Positions 1 to 10,243 of a stretch of DNA of 64,000 nucleotides are shown one piece after another. The position numbers were made by a program, and so were the translations under genes. The stretch's first letter is position 1. Every line of letters starts with the position of its first letter. The notes under the pieces were generated by a model that saw only the letters and a list, made by a program, of their open reading frames with translations, was not told the DNA's origin and did no database searches. The stretch is from Isoetes taiwanensis (Eukaryota > Streptophyta > Lycopodiopsida > Isoetales > Isoetaceae), in NCBI GenBank assembly GCA_021234155.1, contig JAJEKV010000303.1:248001-312000 (forward strand), in the 5' to 3' direction.

Positions 1-138
1 TTGCCCCTTCTTAAAGCACCTTTGGTGGAAATTCTTGGAATATTTTCTATTTGTTTATCTCAAGAAGCCAGGGTTTCAACTGCTGCATGAGTGTTGCTAG
101 TAGAGGCCAGAACCATTTTGCGTTGACAGAGGGTGAAT

Positions 139-208
139 TGTTGACAGTTTATTTTGCGCTGGTATTTATTTGAATTGTTGACGGTTTATTTTGTGCTGGC
201 ATTTACTC
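139..208. repeat. Short direct duplication (~33 bp, two units)
   Basis: The segment beginning GAATTGTTGAC and running through TTTATTTTG and GCTGG is present twice in tandem (about 139-171 and 172-206) with few differences. It lies immediately before the first recognisable LINE reverse-transcriptase residues. Nothing else was recognised in bases 1-138. Confidence 0.7.
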
Positions 209-503
209 GATCTTGCAGAGTAGTACCTACCTACAAATACTTGGGCATAGAGTTTCTGACTACTACATACTGGGACACTTCCATCCAATTACGAGTGACG
301 GCAGACTGGAAGATGATGTATGCTATGCAGAACAATAGTTACGAGGCAGAGCTGCATGACTGGGCCTATTTGTTACACTTGTTCAGGGTTTTGAATGGAG
401 CCCATTCTTTTATATGGAGTCGCAGCTGGGGCCCAGTCATATCCTTGGCCACCTGGAACGACCTAGAGCAGGTGCAGAAAGCCTTTTTTGCTCAGGCAAT
501 ACA
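208..503 (+). pseudogene. LINE-A ORF2 fragment (downstream of reverse transcriptase)
   Basis: The frame reads VVPTYKYLGIEF and, further on, WGPVISLATWNDLEQVQKAFF. These match the segment downstream of the reverse-transcriptase catalytic core in non-LTR retrotransposons (the S/TYKYLG strand, then the thumb/connection region). The same family recurs at 14280-15150 (+) and 53240-54260 (-). The reading stops abruptly near 503, where an unrelated poly(A)-tailed retroelement begins, and resumes at about 2150. The copy is therefore a dead element interrupted by a later insertion. Catalytic residues (YxDD) are not in this fragment. Family assignment comes from motif similarity within the window; the exact LINE clade is not determined. 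Confidence 0.75.
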
Positions 504-2147
504 AGCTTGCAACACTTCCCCCTCTTTCTAAATCTGCATCTTTGTCTACTTCTCAAGTAGAGACCACTGTAAATACTTCTCATTTGCTTACGCTTCTTGT
601 TTGTCTATACATTTGGGCGGTGTATGCTCCTCGCTCCTTGGGGTTCTTCGATGCTATGGCTAGAGTGCCTTCTACGATTTAGCGATTGGATCAAAGCGTG
701 ATTTGACATCCAATTGTGCAATAACTTTCATTATTTACCTGGCTGTTATGGTACAAAATAACAAGAAAGAATTGAGCTCGTATCTAAATGAGTTACAAGC
801 ACAAGATGACCGTAAGGATGTTCAGTTGCCTCCTGAGGGTGTATTCTATGAGCCACAGCAGTGTTCAAATGCTTTTACACAGGCTGGTCTACCAGTTGTC
901 GAAATTGATCATAATGCTCATTTGCAGTGTGTTCAGAACCTTGTGTCTCATGCAGTTGTTTGCCATTTCACTGGATAGTTTCTGGATCTCGGAAGAGTTA
1001 GATTCTGGCTAAAACATCACCTTCAGAGACTGGGTCTCCCTCATTATGCGTCTCTAAAAGTGTTGGATAAAGATAATAATTTCTTCGTGGTCATGCTTGA
1101 CTCTTCACTTGCAGTTGACAGGCTTGTGGAGCATGGTGTTGATCCTCTTTGGGAACATTATCTTCTATATCAGGTTTATTCTCCTGGATTCTTGCCAAGT
1201 AAGTCTAGTGCATTGCCATGCCTTGTTGGCTTGTCTTAGAGGATTTTCCGCTAGAACTGCAAGTGTCTGATTTTATGATTGCTATTGCTAATGGATTGGG
1301 TATGCATCTTGCCCATTCTATTATTAAAGGTCCTCGAATTTGTGCATCTCTTCCTACTTGTTTCTATTCCTCAGTCAGTAGTGGTCAAAAGTGGCCTACT
1401 TTTTTTCAAGTACAAATTACGTCTGCTTAATGGACCTGAGCTTGCCAAGATGTTTCCCAATGTTGAGGCTTTCGCTACTTACAAGACTAGGCATACTTTT
1501 GTCTCTACCTCCCCAACTGCTCCTATCCCATGTCACATAGCATCCACTTCGCTTGAATTTCGTGTTGTATCATCTTCTTCCTCATCTACCTTTGCACTAG
1601 TTAATTCACCGGTATTACCAGCCCTTGTGCAGTCTTCTCTAGCTATTTCTGCACCATCGCCTTCTGCTAGTGCATCTCTGTCTCAGTCTATATCAGTAGA
1701 CCCTCTTAATGAGGATCAACACTCTCGTCTTCAGGACATTGCTCACAAGCAAGAATTATTGGAAGAGGGATGGTCTACACGCCTGAAGAAGCTTGCACAT
1801 TGCAAAAATAGCTCGGCTCCTCAATTTGCGTTAGTTCATTCCAGTAGCTCCAATATCCGCTATGATTGTTATAGTGGATGTCCTTGATTCAAATGGCATT
1901 GAGATACCGGGGGAGCAGATCAAGTTGTTTGTTAATGATTCTATGGATGTGGAAATTGACACGGTTAAAGTTTTCTAAAAAATATGATTATATATTATTC
2001 TTCTATTTGTAGGAGAGGAAAATAGTGTGAATTGCATTATATTGTCATGTTTAGATGGGTGACCCTTTCGATTGGATCTAGCATTGTATTATGTATTATG
2101 ATGGAGTGTTATTAATAAAGTCCGGCGTCCTCCCCCAAAAAAAAAAA
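504..2147 (+). mobile_element. ORF1-only L1-like retroelement, copy 1 (5'-truncated, poly(A) tail)
   Basis: This block separates two parts of one LINE-A (208-503 and 2150-2620). It carries the remains of a plant L1-type ORF1 and ends with TTAATAAAGTCC and a run of about 15 A at 2133-2147. No reverse transcriptase or endonuclease follows ORF1 before the poly(A) tail. The 3' end (TAATAAAG-TCC) resembles the end of the RT-bearing L1 at 42995-43024. Copy 2 at 34636-37229 has the same order: leader, ORF1, short 3' UTR, A-rich tail. No clear TSD was found here and the 5' boundary (about 500) is approximate. Confidence 0.6.
745..1978 (+). pseudogene. L1-type ORF1 remnant with DUF4283-like domain
   Basis: This is a decayed ORF1 protein of a plant L1 element, which normally binds element RNA. 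The order of readable blocks is MVQNNKKELSSYLNELQAQ, then LGLPHYASLKVLDKDNNFFV, VDPLWEHYLLYQ, EDFPLELQVSDFMIAIANGL, a short segment reading GPRICASL, LLNGPELAKMFPN, a Ser/Ala-rich linker, and a C-terminus ending near 1977. The block with DFPLE...IA.A.G..L.....KGPRIC resembles the DUF4283 fold of plant L1 ORF1 and zinc-knuckle proteins. At least four frame changes or stops are needed, so it is not functional. The same blocks in the same order occur at 35780-37047. No CCHC knuckle was seen. Domain naming is by pattern, not by search. Confidence 0.6.
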
Positions 2148-2149
2148 AA

Positions 2150-2620
2150 AACTGGGAGTAAAATCCAAATCCCATATCAGATTCTTCATTGAGAAAACAT
2201 GTTATTTGCCTCTACAAAGGGGCCATTTTCGCCTATCACATCATCTACTTCCAGAAGGTAGTCAGTATGGGCAATGATGGCCTACCCAACCTTGCTTATA
2301 CAGTGGCCATGGGTCCACAGTGCCTTAAGGCCTACTGGAAGGAGAGAAAAGCTGAGTGGTTCTCCCATGGAATGTACAACAACGCAGGTGCATATAGTTG
2401 GATATTAAGGAGGATCACCATCACATATGACGATATCCTGATACGTGCTTCCTTAGCAAGCTTTGGGATGCTAGTGCATATTGAGATGACACACTACCAG
2501 CACCAGATCAACTCCATGCTTGCACAGGGTCCACAACGCTATCTCCGGGCACATTTGCCCATGAAGAAGCAGGTTGATAGCATGATATATCGAGCAAAAC
2601 TTGGACTTTTTGAGATTTAA
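2150..2620 (+). pseudogene. LINE-A ORF2 C-terminal fragment (continuation)
   Basis: This continues the LINE-A interrupted at 503. The readable frame contains MGNDGLPNLAYTVAMGPQCL and QGPQRYLRAHLPMKKQVDSM. The same layout recurs at 14680-15100 (DRHRDLAYHVSNGTQRLKNC, then ERGLQRYLRSHAPMK). The frame stops at 2618 just after the start (2561) of the tandem ~965-bp repeat, so the normal zinc-finger C-terminus is lost. The first repeat unit therefore carries the last piece of this LINE, and the same 15-20 codons are carried along in units two and three. Confidence 0.7.
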
Positions 2621-5466
2621 TAGATAGCACTTCAAGGATGCCATTATAAGAATATATGTTTTGTTTAATTCTTCTTGATTCTTATAATTTTTATAAGTTT
2701 TAATCACATAAGTTTATCTTTGAATTAACACCTTAATGGTTATCAAAATATAAAATTCTGTTTCAAATTAGTTTGCACTTGAATCTATTTAGAATTAGAC
2801 ATTTCAAGTATATAAAATTTTAATTTTCAGTGATTTAACAAATTTAAAATTTGGCAATTATGATAATTTTTAAATGAATTTGCTGATTTGATAAGCGATG
2901 ATTTAAAACTATTATAAGAATTTCACAATTTACAAACTTTTACACTTTTTCTTTTAGGTTGAAATAAATTAAATAATAAAGTTAATGTTCTAATAATAAC
3001 TATTGAATAATAAATTATTAAATAGTTATTATTCAATAGTTATTATGTTGCTTTTCTAAGTCTAGACAAACTATATTAGGTTGACAGAATTTACATTGTT
3101 AGAGACACATCCATCACAGTTATAAGAGCCTTGGAATCATATAGAAATTGAATAGTCATAATCTCTTTAGTATTCATTGGATGAGAATTATTTACATATC
3201 ATATGCTCATCATATGCTCGTATAGTTAGTGGAAATCTGAAAACAGTAAAACGAGTAAATTTTCGAGGGGTAAAACAACAAGCCATATCTCTTCTTCAAG
3301 GAAATAGGAGGCTAAACTCCTTAAGACACCACTTCAAAAGAAGGGCTACCCAATGAGCAAATTGAAGAAGAAGAAGCATCCGAATTATCTTCATCATGTT
3401 CATCGGCTTCTTAAAAATGTCATTTTGTACCAAGATGAATCATGTTTCAAATGATCCTTATGCCTCAGACCAGTCCCTTCAAAGGGTCTAAATTAATCAA
3501 TTCCAATGTGTGTCTCCCGCATGAAGAAGCAGGTTGATAGCATGATATATCGAGCAAAACTTGGACTTTTTGAGATTTAATAGATAGCACTTTAAGGATG
3601 CCATTATAAGAATATATGTTTTGTTTAATTCTTCTTGATTCTTATAATTTTTATAAGTTTTAATCACATAAGTTTTATCTTTAAATTAACACCTTAATGG
3701 TTATCAAAATATAAAATTCTATTTCAAATTAGTTTTCACTTGAATCTATTTAGAATTAGACATTTCAAGTATATAAAATTTTAATTTTCAGTGATTTAAC
3801 AAATTTAAAATTTGGCAATTATGATAATTTTTAAATGAATTTGATGATTTGATAAGCGATGATTTAAAACTATTATAAGAATTTCACAATTTACAAACTT
3901 TTACACTTTTTAAAAAAACTTTTAGGTTGAAATAAATTAAATAATAAAGTTAATGTTCTAATAATAACTATTGAATAATATATTATTCAATAGTTATTAT
4001 TGAATAGTTGTTATTCAATAGTTATTATGTTGCTTTTCTAAGTCTAGACAAACTATATTAGGTTGGCGGAATTAACATTGTTAGAGACACGTCCATCACA
4101 GTTATAAATTGGAATCATATAGAAATTGAATAGTCATAATCTCTTTAGTATTCATTGGATGAGAATTATTTACATATCATATGCTCGTATAGTTAATGGA
4201 AATCTGAAAACGGTAAAACGAGTAAACTTTCGAGGGGTAAAACAGCAAGCCATATCTCTTCTCCAAGGAAATAGGAGGCTAAACACCTTAAGACACCACT
4301 TCAAAAGAAGGGCTACCCAACGAGCAAATTGAAGAAGAAGAAGCATCTGAATAATCTTCATCATGTTCATTTGGCTTCTTAAAAAATGTCATTTTGTACC
4401 AAGATGAATCATGTTTCAAATGATCCTTATGCCTCAGCAGCCAGTCCTTGAAAGGGTCTAAATTAACTGAATTTCAATGTGTGTCTCCGCATGAAGAAGC
4501 AGGTTGATAGCATGATATATCGAGCAAAACTTGGACTTTTTGAGATTTAATAGATAGCACTTTAAGGATGCCATTAAAAGAATATATGTTTTGTTTAATT
4601 CTTCTTGATTCTTATAATTTTTATAAGTTTTAATCACATAAGTTTATATTTAAATTAACACCTCAATGGTTATCAAAATATAAAATTCTATTTCAAATTA
4701 GTTTTCACTTGAATCTATTTAGAATTAGACATTTCAAGTATATAAAATTTTAATTTTCAGTGATTTAACAAATTTAAAATTTTGCAATTATGATAATTTT
4801 TAAATGAATTTGATGATTTGATAAGCGATGATTTAAAACTATTATAAGAATTTCACAATTTACAAACTTTTACACTTTTTAAAAAAACTTTTAGGTTGAA
4901 ATAAATTAAATAATAAAGTTAATGTTCTAATAATAACTATTGAATAATTTATTATTCAATAGTTATTATTGAATAGTTATTATTCAATAGTTATTATGTT
5001 GCTTTTCTATGTCTAGACAAACTATATTAGGTTGGCAGAATTTACATTGTTAGAGACACATCCATCACAGTTATAAGAGCCTTGGAATCATATAGAAATT
5101 GAATAGTCATAATCTCTTAAATATTCATTGGATGAGAATTATTTACATATCATATGCTCGTGTATAGTTAGTGGAAATCTGAAAACAATAAAACGAGTAA
5201 ATTTTCGAGGGGTAAAACAACAAGCCATATCTCTTCTCCAAGGAAATAGGAGGCTAAACTCCTTAAGACACCACTTCAAAAGAAGGGCTACCCAACGAGC
5301 AAATTGAAGAAGAAGAAGCATCTGAATTATCTTTATCATGTTCATCTGGCTTCTTAAAAAATGTCATTTTGTACCAAGATGAATCATGTTTCAAATGATC
5401 CTTATGCCTTAGCAGCCAGTCCTTGAAAGGGTCTAAATTAACCGAATTCCAATGTGTGTCTCCGCA
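2561..5466 (+). repeat. Three tandem copies of a ~965-bp AT-rich unit
   Basis: Each unit starts ATGAAGAAGCAGGTTGATAG (2561, 3531, 4491), giving periods of 970 and 960 bp. The third unit runs out at about 5466, where CCGCATG is followed by GGTGGAAGG instead. Each unit contains the tail of LINE-A, an AT-rich repeat with the palindromic block AATAACTATTGAATAATxxATTATTCAATAGTTATT, and at its end a piece of an unrecognised minus-strand reading frame. Units differ by point changes and short indels in the palindromic block. The joints share the short homology C(G/C)CATG, suggesting the first duplication arose by microhomology and was followed by unequal exchange. Confidence 0.9.
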
Positions 5467-5625
5467 TGGTGGAAGGGTATCCAAAATACTTCTACAATAT
5501 ACCTTCACAAAGTCTTCATTATCCGTAGACGTAGCCACATTCATGTCAAAAATGAGACTCCATGCTCCATGCACTCCAAAGAAATACCCATCAAATTCCA
5601 AGGCGATGCAGCTCAGAGCTGCCAC
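5263..5625 (-). CDS. Unrecognised 120-aa reading frame, probably a fragment
   Basis: The minus-strand frame begins MAALSCIALEFDGYFFGV and ends in an acidic, serine-rich tail (DNSDASSSSICSLGSP). Its 3' part lies inside the third ~965-bp repeat unit. Related DNA at the ends of units one and two (about 3340-3520 and 4300-4490) shows that only this piece was multiplied. Upstream on the minus strand (5630-5760) more reading potential is present (a run reading LFAPSDVWYHENP), so the frame probably belongs to a longer, older coding sequence, perhaps of a transposon. I do not recognise the family. It has no clear catalytic motif, and codon use was not tested. Confidence 0.25.
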   Translation of the reverse strand: MAALSCIALEFDGYFFGVHGAWSLIFDMNVATSTDNEDFVKVYCRSILDTLPPCGDTHWNSVNLDPFKDWLLRHKDHLKHDSSWYKMTFFKKPDEHDKDNSDASSSSICSLGSPSFEVVS

Positions 5626-6034
5626 ACAACGTTGACATGTTTGTGCCTAATGCCATAGGGTTCTCGTGATACCACACGTCCGACGGAGCAAACAAGGGCT
5701 CCAGAGCTTAAATTTGTTGAAGAATGAGATTAGCGATCAAGAAGGGACTGTTTTGCTGTCTTATATACACTTGCCATGAAATCAACATCATGTTTGAGAG
5801 ACTCTCTTTTGCTAATGCAACAACTAGATCTTCTATCTCAAATCCAATAAACTCTTGTATGTGGTACAAATATGGCCATTGATGTCAGGGCCATAGATCT
5901 CATCCTTGCAATCCCTTAAAAAGTTAGTAACCCCTGGATAAGAATTATGGATGGCGAATATGAGGGGGAGCACGGTAGCAAAAAGTGATCAAATCTTTTT
6001 AAAGTTTTCAAGTAAGCAACGTCCATACCTGACG

Positions 6035-6475
6035 AAATAAAATATATTAAAATTAATCAATAATAAACTATTCAATTTTTTTTTTTTTTATTTTTTTATT
6101 AAAATGTAAACGTAATTATACAAGATTTAAATGAAATGTAATCATTTAACTAATTCCAATTTAAAACTTTCTTTAATATCAAAGTGATTCTAATATCTTA
6201 GCAATTTTATACTTTATTAACCATCATACTTTTGGTCTAAAGATAAACAGAACAAATTATTAAAATCATAAGAGTAAAAATACATATAATATTATTATGG
6301 CATCGTTGAAGTATATCTATTAGACTTAAATAAGTCCAAGTTTTGTTAAATATGTCATTAGCCTCAATTCGCAAAGGGTGCACATCATTTTGATTTGAGA
6401 CAGATGGATGGGCCTGGGAGGCGTGTGAGGACAATATTTGTCGGTTGCTTAGAATATTAATTCCTACATGCATTT
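6035..6475. repeat. AT-rich dispersed repeat, partial copy
   Basis: This segment shares with 44455-44760 and 50537-50820 the ordered landmarks AAATAAAATATATT, AATCAATAATAAACTATTC, a poly-T run, GTAATTATA, AAGAGTAAAAATA, TATCTATTAGA and AATAAGTCCAAGTTTTG. It is an uninterrupted copy across the point where the 4.1-kb insertion at 46443 lies in another copy, so it supplies the empty site. It has no coding capacity. It is probably part of a non-autonomous transposon, but true ends were not established. Confidence 0.75.
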
Positions 6476-6479
6476 CTCA

Positions 6480-7573
6480 GCCTGAAAACCCTGCTCCAAT
6501 CTATTTTCCAATCGTTTAGATATATATCCTGGTTAAAGCTACAATTAATATAATTTCGGGGCGGTAAACTGCTCATCTATTCTTCTCAGTTGGGTCTAAT
6601 CGGATCCGCGTAACCTTGAAAATGCATTAGAAAAACTGTATATAATATTTCATGGCAGGTGCTGGGTTGCTGCTAGTCCCTTTCCACATCTATGATCTTG
6701 GGAAGCCAATCTTGTTGTCGAATTGAAGGGGATTTTGATTATGATTTATTGATTTGCTTAATACCTACTCTGATGTCCCTTCTGCTTGAGATTCTTCTTC
6801 TTTTGATTCAATAATTGAGATTGAACCAGAACTAGGGATTGAACCAGAAATAAAATATTCTATCGCTTCTGCTTTGACGAATTGATTACACGGCTCCGAT
6901 ATCGATTTCGTGAAAATGCATTTGTAGATGAGAGACTCGTTATGATGCTGCATTCTTTGGTTTCTTCTTTTCTATTGAGGACATATAGAATTATAGAAAC
7001 ATACAGAATTACGGAATACAAAATAATGACAATGGTGTTGGCTGACATAAAACATTGGCTAGGGTAGTCCATTCCATCCACTCGCCATGTGCACATTTTG
7101 TATAGAGACTGAAACATGTGGCATGATTGTGGTCTTCTAGAGATGTAATCCCATGGAGTCATCCCGTGGAACTAATCCGAGTTGCATTGCCCCGGTCCAC
7201 TAAGGCATGAATGGGATAAGTCCCTTCCCCAAGCACAATGGATCTGTATAGCTAGAGGATCATGGCTACACATGTCTGTACGTGACTTAACCTCCCAAAC
7301 AACAAGTCAGGGCAACACTTCAACCCAAGGGGTGTTAGACCTATACCTGGCTCACACAACGTGACTGACTATAAGCCTCGCACACTATAAGTACCCCGGT
7401 AGCCGCATTCAGCAGGGCCCTACCTCTACATCTTTGTTATCCATGTTGTCTGGTGCTCAATTACAACATAGCATCTACAACCAAGTGGGCTTTATGCACA
7501 TGCCACATTTATTGGGATATATGTGATTCTAGCTTTGATCATCCATACATCTACCAGCCTTTAAGTCTCTACA
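6480..7573 (-). mobile_element. Probable 3' LTR region of a minus-strand copia element
   Basis: On the minus strand a polypurine tract (7574-7593) is directly followed by TGTAGAGACTTAAAGGC, a typical LTR beginning (TG). The DNA to the left is non-coding and ends somewhere between 6480 and 7200. I could not fix the CA end, and no second LTR with the same sequence was found to the right of the element's gag remnant at 17 kb. The identification rests on the tract, the TG start and the copia integrase remnant immediately upstream on the same strand. Confidence 0.45.
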
Positions 7574-7593
7574 TCCCCCCTCCCCCTCCAAGC
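7574..7593 (-). other. Polypurine tract of copia element
   Basis: On the minus strand this reads GCTTGGAGGGGGAGGGGGGA, all purine except the first few bases. It sits between copia coding remnants (7.7-8.5 kb) and a TG dinucleotide that could open the 3' LTR. This is the usual plus-strand priming site of LTR elements. Confidence 0.55.
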
Positions 7594-7724
7594 ATGAGAG
7601 GTGCAAAACTAAAATCTCGTACATCCATCTATTACATCATAACAGAGAACCAACATAAGACTTGACATCCATGTAATCATACAAGGGTCAGTTCCTAGCT
7701 AAGTAATCCATCTATCATGGCTTG

Positions 7725-8530
7725 AACCCTTGTCACGAAGTATATTCATCCTTCTGATTTTGAAGGGCTGCTCCTCCTTCCTCAAGCTTTTCAAATCGAT
7801 TTGGGAAAAATTGGGGAAGTGTTGCTGTAGCCATTTACTTGCATCTTTGAACTCGTTGCATCTTCATGTATTATTTCAGCTCTATCATCCAATTTTCGTT
7901 TTTTCTCCTTCGGTATATGCAACTTCTCTGTCATAGTTAGACAAGTTTTTGTACCTGATTGCTTCATTTCAGGGATACTTCCTTCTAGACTAGACACTGG
8001 CAACTTGTTTTGTATTGTGAAGGCTGCTCCTACTACTTCTTTCCATAATCAGTTTGGAAGACCTAAATATTTTAGCATCGATTTTCTCTACATCAAGTAC
8101 TGTCATGTTCTTTCTCTTTGCGCTATATTTTTTTGTGGAGTTATCTACATGTCAGTTGTCTCCTTGTCACGTTTTGAGAGCTTCCAAAGCATGATCTTTA
8201 TTTGCTAGCTGCCACGGTTTTTCCCTCGAAAACCCTTCGGGTCGGGGGTTTTTTAATCCGTGTAGTAATCCGCTTGCTGCGCTTTTGTATTGGGTCCCAT
8301 AGACCGATTGGTCTCCATGGACGATAAAAATACCTTCCTTCCTTCCTTCCTTTTAAATAAAATCATCAACAAAGAAAATAAAGTAGTGCTTACATATTCT
8401 TCCTTGTACATTTAGAAGTCCATAAAGATCTGTATGTATGAGATCCAGGACTCCAGTTCCTCACTTATTGATTTTGAAACTAGTAACTTGGTTATTTTCC
8501 CGAGCAAGTGTCCTTTACATGTATGCCATC
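7725..8530 (-). pseudogene. Copia integrase fragment, split by a LINE 3' end
   Basis: Reading the minus strand from right to left gives GKLARENNQV and VLDLIHTDLYG (8365-8530), where HTD is the first integrase-core acidic block. It continues after the LINE insert as KSMLKYLGLPN, LWKEVVGAAFTIQN, LPVSSLEG and HIPKEKKRKLDD (7790-8100). These match the order of the rve integrase core and the following region in Ty1/copia polyproteins. Stops and frame shifts are frequent and the reverse transcriptase is missing before the polypurine tract. A LINE-A 3' end (8215-8352) lies between the two pieces. The protease of what is probably the same element is at 15.4-15.8 kb. Confidence 0.7.
8215..8352 (+). 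mobile_element. LINE-A 3' end with (CTTC)n tail
   Basis: Contains the conserved 3' UTR hairpin (CCCTCGAAAACCC, TTCGGG loop region, GGGGGTTTTTTAATCC), then TGGGTCCCATAGACCGATTG, GTCTCCATGGACGATAAAAATAC, and a tail of CTTC repeats. The same arrangement occurs at 15290-15436 (+) and 52922-53060 (-). Only the last ~140 bp are present, inserted in copia integrase. This is a heavily 5'-truncated copy. Confidence 0.8.
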
Positions 8531-8544
8531 GATCCTTTACATGC

Positions 8545-9170
8545 ATACATTTTCTGGGGCTCTGGTTCATTTGGGGATCGCTATTTCTTGCAAGTTCTTC
8601 ATCGACTTCTCATTGGCGTTTTCTCCTCTTTCAACAGTTCCCTTGACTCTCTTTCTTTGATACCAGGTAGGGGAGGGGCTTCTCCCTGCTTGGTTTGCCA
8701 TGACGTCTTTTTTCATGTTGGAATATGTTCTTCCCCGATCTTGTCCCCTTTTTAGCCATCCTTCAACCTTCGACCTCGATCCCATTTTGATAAGGAAGTT
8801 CTTTTTTTGTCAGGAGCTTTTGTCTGTTTTTATGCGAGCCCTTATTCAAGAATGCCATCGATCCAAGCCATCAGATCGGTATTCTCGAATGGGCAAGCAT
8901 GCATCTCTCCCATGCATGCATGCATTGCCATTTTCTGGGGCTCTGGTTCGTTTTGGGATTGCTATTTCTTGCAGATTCTTCATCGGCTTCTCATCGGCAT
9001 TTTCTCCTCTCTCAGCAATTCCCTTGACTCCTACCCCCTCCCTTAATGTGTATATTATTGTAAATGTTGTTTTTTTTTATCGCGTGGCACGTGTGACCAT
9101 CCCCTCACTTTTTCGAGGCGTAAATGTTATTTCTTGTCGCGGCACCGTGACTAGCCCCTCGCTTTTCGAG
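8545..9170. repeat. Direct repeats in a non-coding region
   Basis: The block TTTTCTGGGGCTCTGGTTC through CCCTTGACTC is present at about 8548-8652 and again at 8930-9030 (offset about 380 bp). A shorter pair beginning GTAAATGTT and ending with TTTTCGAGG lies at 9061-9118 and 9119-9172. A third motif (GGAGCTTTTGTCTG through GCGAGCCCTTATTC) is at 8812-8856 and 9530-9570. Long open frames across this stretch follow the repeats and show no protein similarity. Confidence 0.65.
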
Positions 9171-9304
9171 GTTTTTTCTCTATTGGTTTTTTTGTTGTTG
9201 ATGTGCAAGTCCAGGGGTGATGTGCGACTTTGGTATTCTTTGTGGAGTGTGGAATTTTTTGGGGGAACGTTTAACAGCCTTGCATTGTCCAAGCCCCTTG
9301 CTGA

Positions 9305-9455
9305 GATTTTATCGCTAGGGTTTTTCCTCGAAAACTCGAAAGGGTGGGGTTTTTTAATCCCGGTGATAAGCTGTCAGCAGGTACACCAGCCAATATCTGT
9401 AGCACACAATTTTATTTTGGGTCCAGGTGATATAACTGGATATTCCCCATGTTTT
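9305..9455 (+). mobile_element. Degenerate LINE-A 3' end
   Basis: The stretch TTTTTCCTCGAAAACTCGAAAGG-like hairpin arm, GGGGTTTTTTAATCCCGG, then TTTTGGGTCC and GGATATTCCCC follows the LINE-A 3' UTR order but with many changes. No microsatellite tail is left. It marks another truncated copy between the integrase remnant and the large LINE-A. Confidence 0.5.
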
Positions 9456-9814
9456 TCATTTTTTGGGTAGCCTGCGATACTCTCTACCATTGTAGAAAAA
9501 CTGCCGAGATGAATGAAAAGCCTAGCTAGGGGAGCTTTTATCTGTTTTCATGCGAGCCCTTATTCGAGAATTTATCATTTATTTCACCACCACATGCATT
9601 CAACCCCTCATTATTTAACATTGTGCATGTTTGTATATGCTAATCTGTTATGCCATAGGACAACATTTGTAAATGCGTCAACTAAATTTACTTCTATAAC
9701 ACCTCTTACAGTTTGATTGGAACAGGTTTCCAACGCGTTTCACAAAGAACCTCCGAGCATTATCCTTTTGTATTCTCTCTCTCTCTCTAGACGCTCCTAA
9801 TGCTGGTCTCATGT

Positions 9815-10160
9815 TTTTGATCACAACTGGAGATCCCGAGCTCCGTTAAAGCTGAAATTTGGTGCGTTGCAAAGCTCTCTCAGATAGCTTTCTGAAGGTA
9901 TGCGAATTTGCATATGCTAGAATAGGGTTTGTGTAGCAAAACAGCAGTTTTCCGGCCTCCATCTCCAAAGGCGCTCAAACCCTAAGGCGAGGGTGCTAGT
10001 CACACGTTTTCACTCATAACAGGAGATCCAGAAGTCCTCTTCAGCTGAAATTTGTTATGTTAGAAAGTTCTCTTAGCAACCTTTCCGATGGTGTGTGGTA
10101 TGATCCTGGTTGGCTAAGTTATTTCGCCGTAACAGCAATTTTCCGGCGGTTTGCTCTTTG
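9815..10160 (+). repeat. Two tandem ~185-bp monomers upstream of LINE-A
   Basis: The landmarks ACAACTGGAGATCC, AGCTGAAATTTG, AAAG-TCTCT, GGTATG, AACAGCA and TTTTCCGGC occur in the same order at about 9820-9955 and 10010-10155. They lie directly before the first LINE-A ORF (10244). Similar wording (a CATAAC motif followed by a GGAAAGCT-type motif) precedes the ORF1-only element at 34690-34930. Tandem leader monomers are known promoters in some LINEs. Here this is an inference from position. Confidence 0.55.
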
Positions 10161-10243
10161 GATTCCGGATTAGGGCTTCACATATTCCCTTGACTTGCCC
10201 TAATTTGTTGATCGGGTTTCATTTAAGATCTGTCTAGGTACCC

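Noticed and set aside
8700..9470. 256-codon open frame, the longest in the window
   Set aside because: It runs through duplicated non-coding blocks and a degenerate LINE 3' UTR, is Phe/Ser/Leu-rich and resembles no family.
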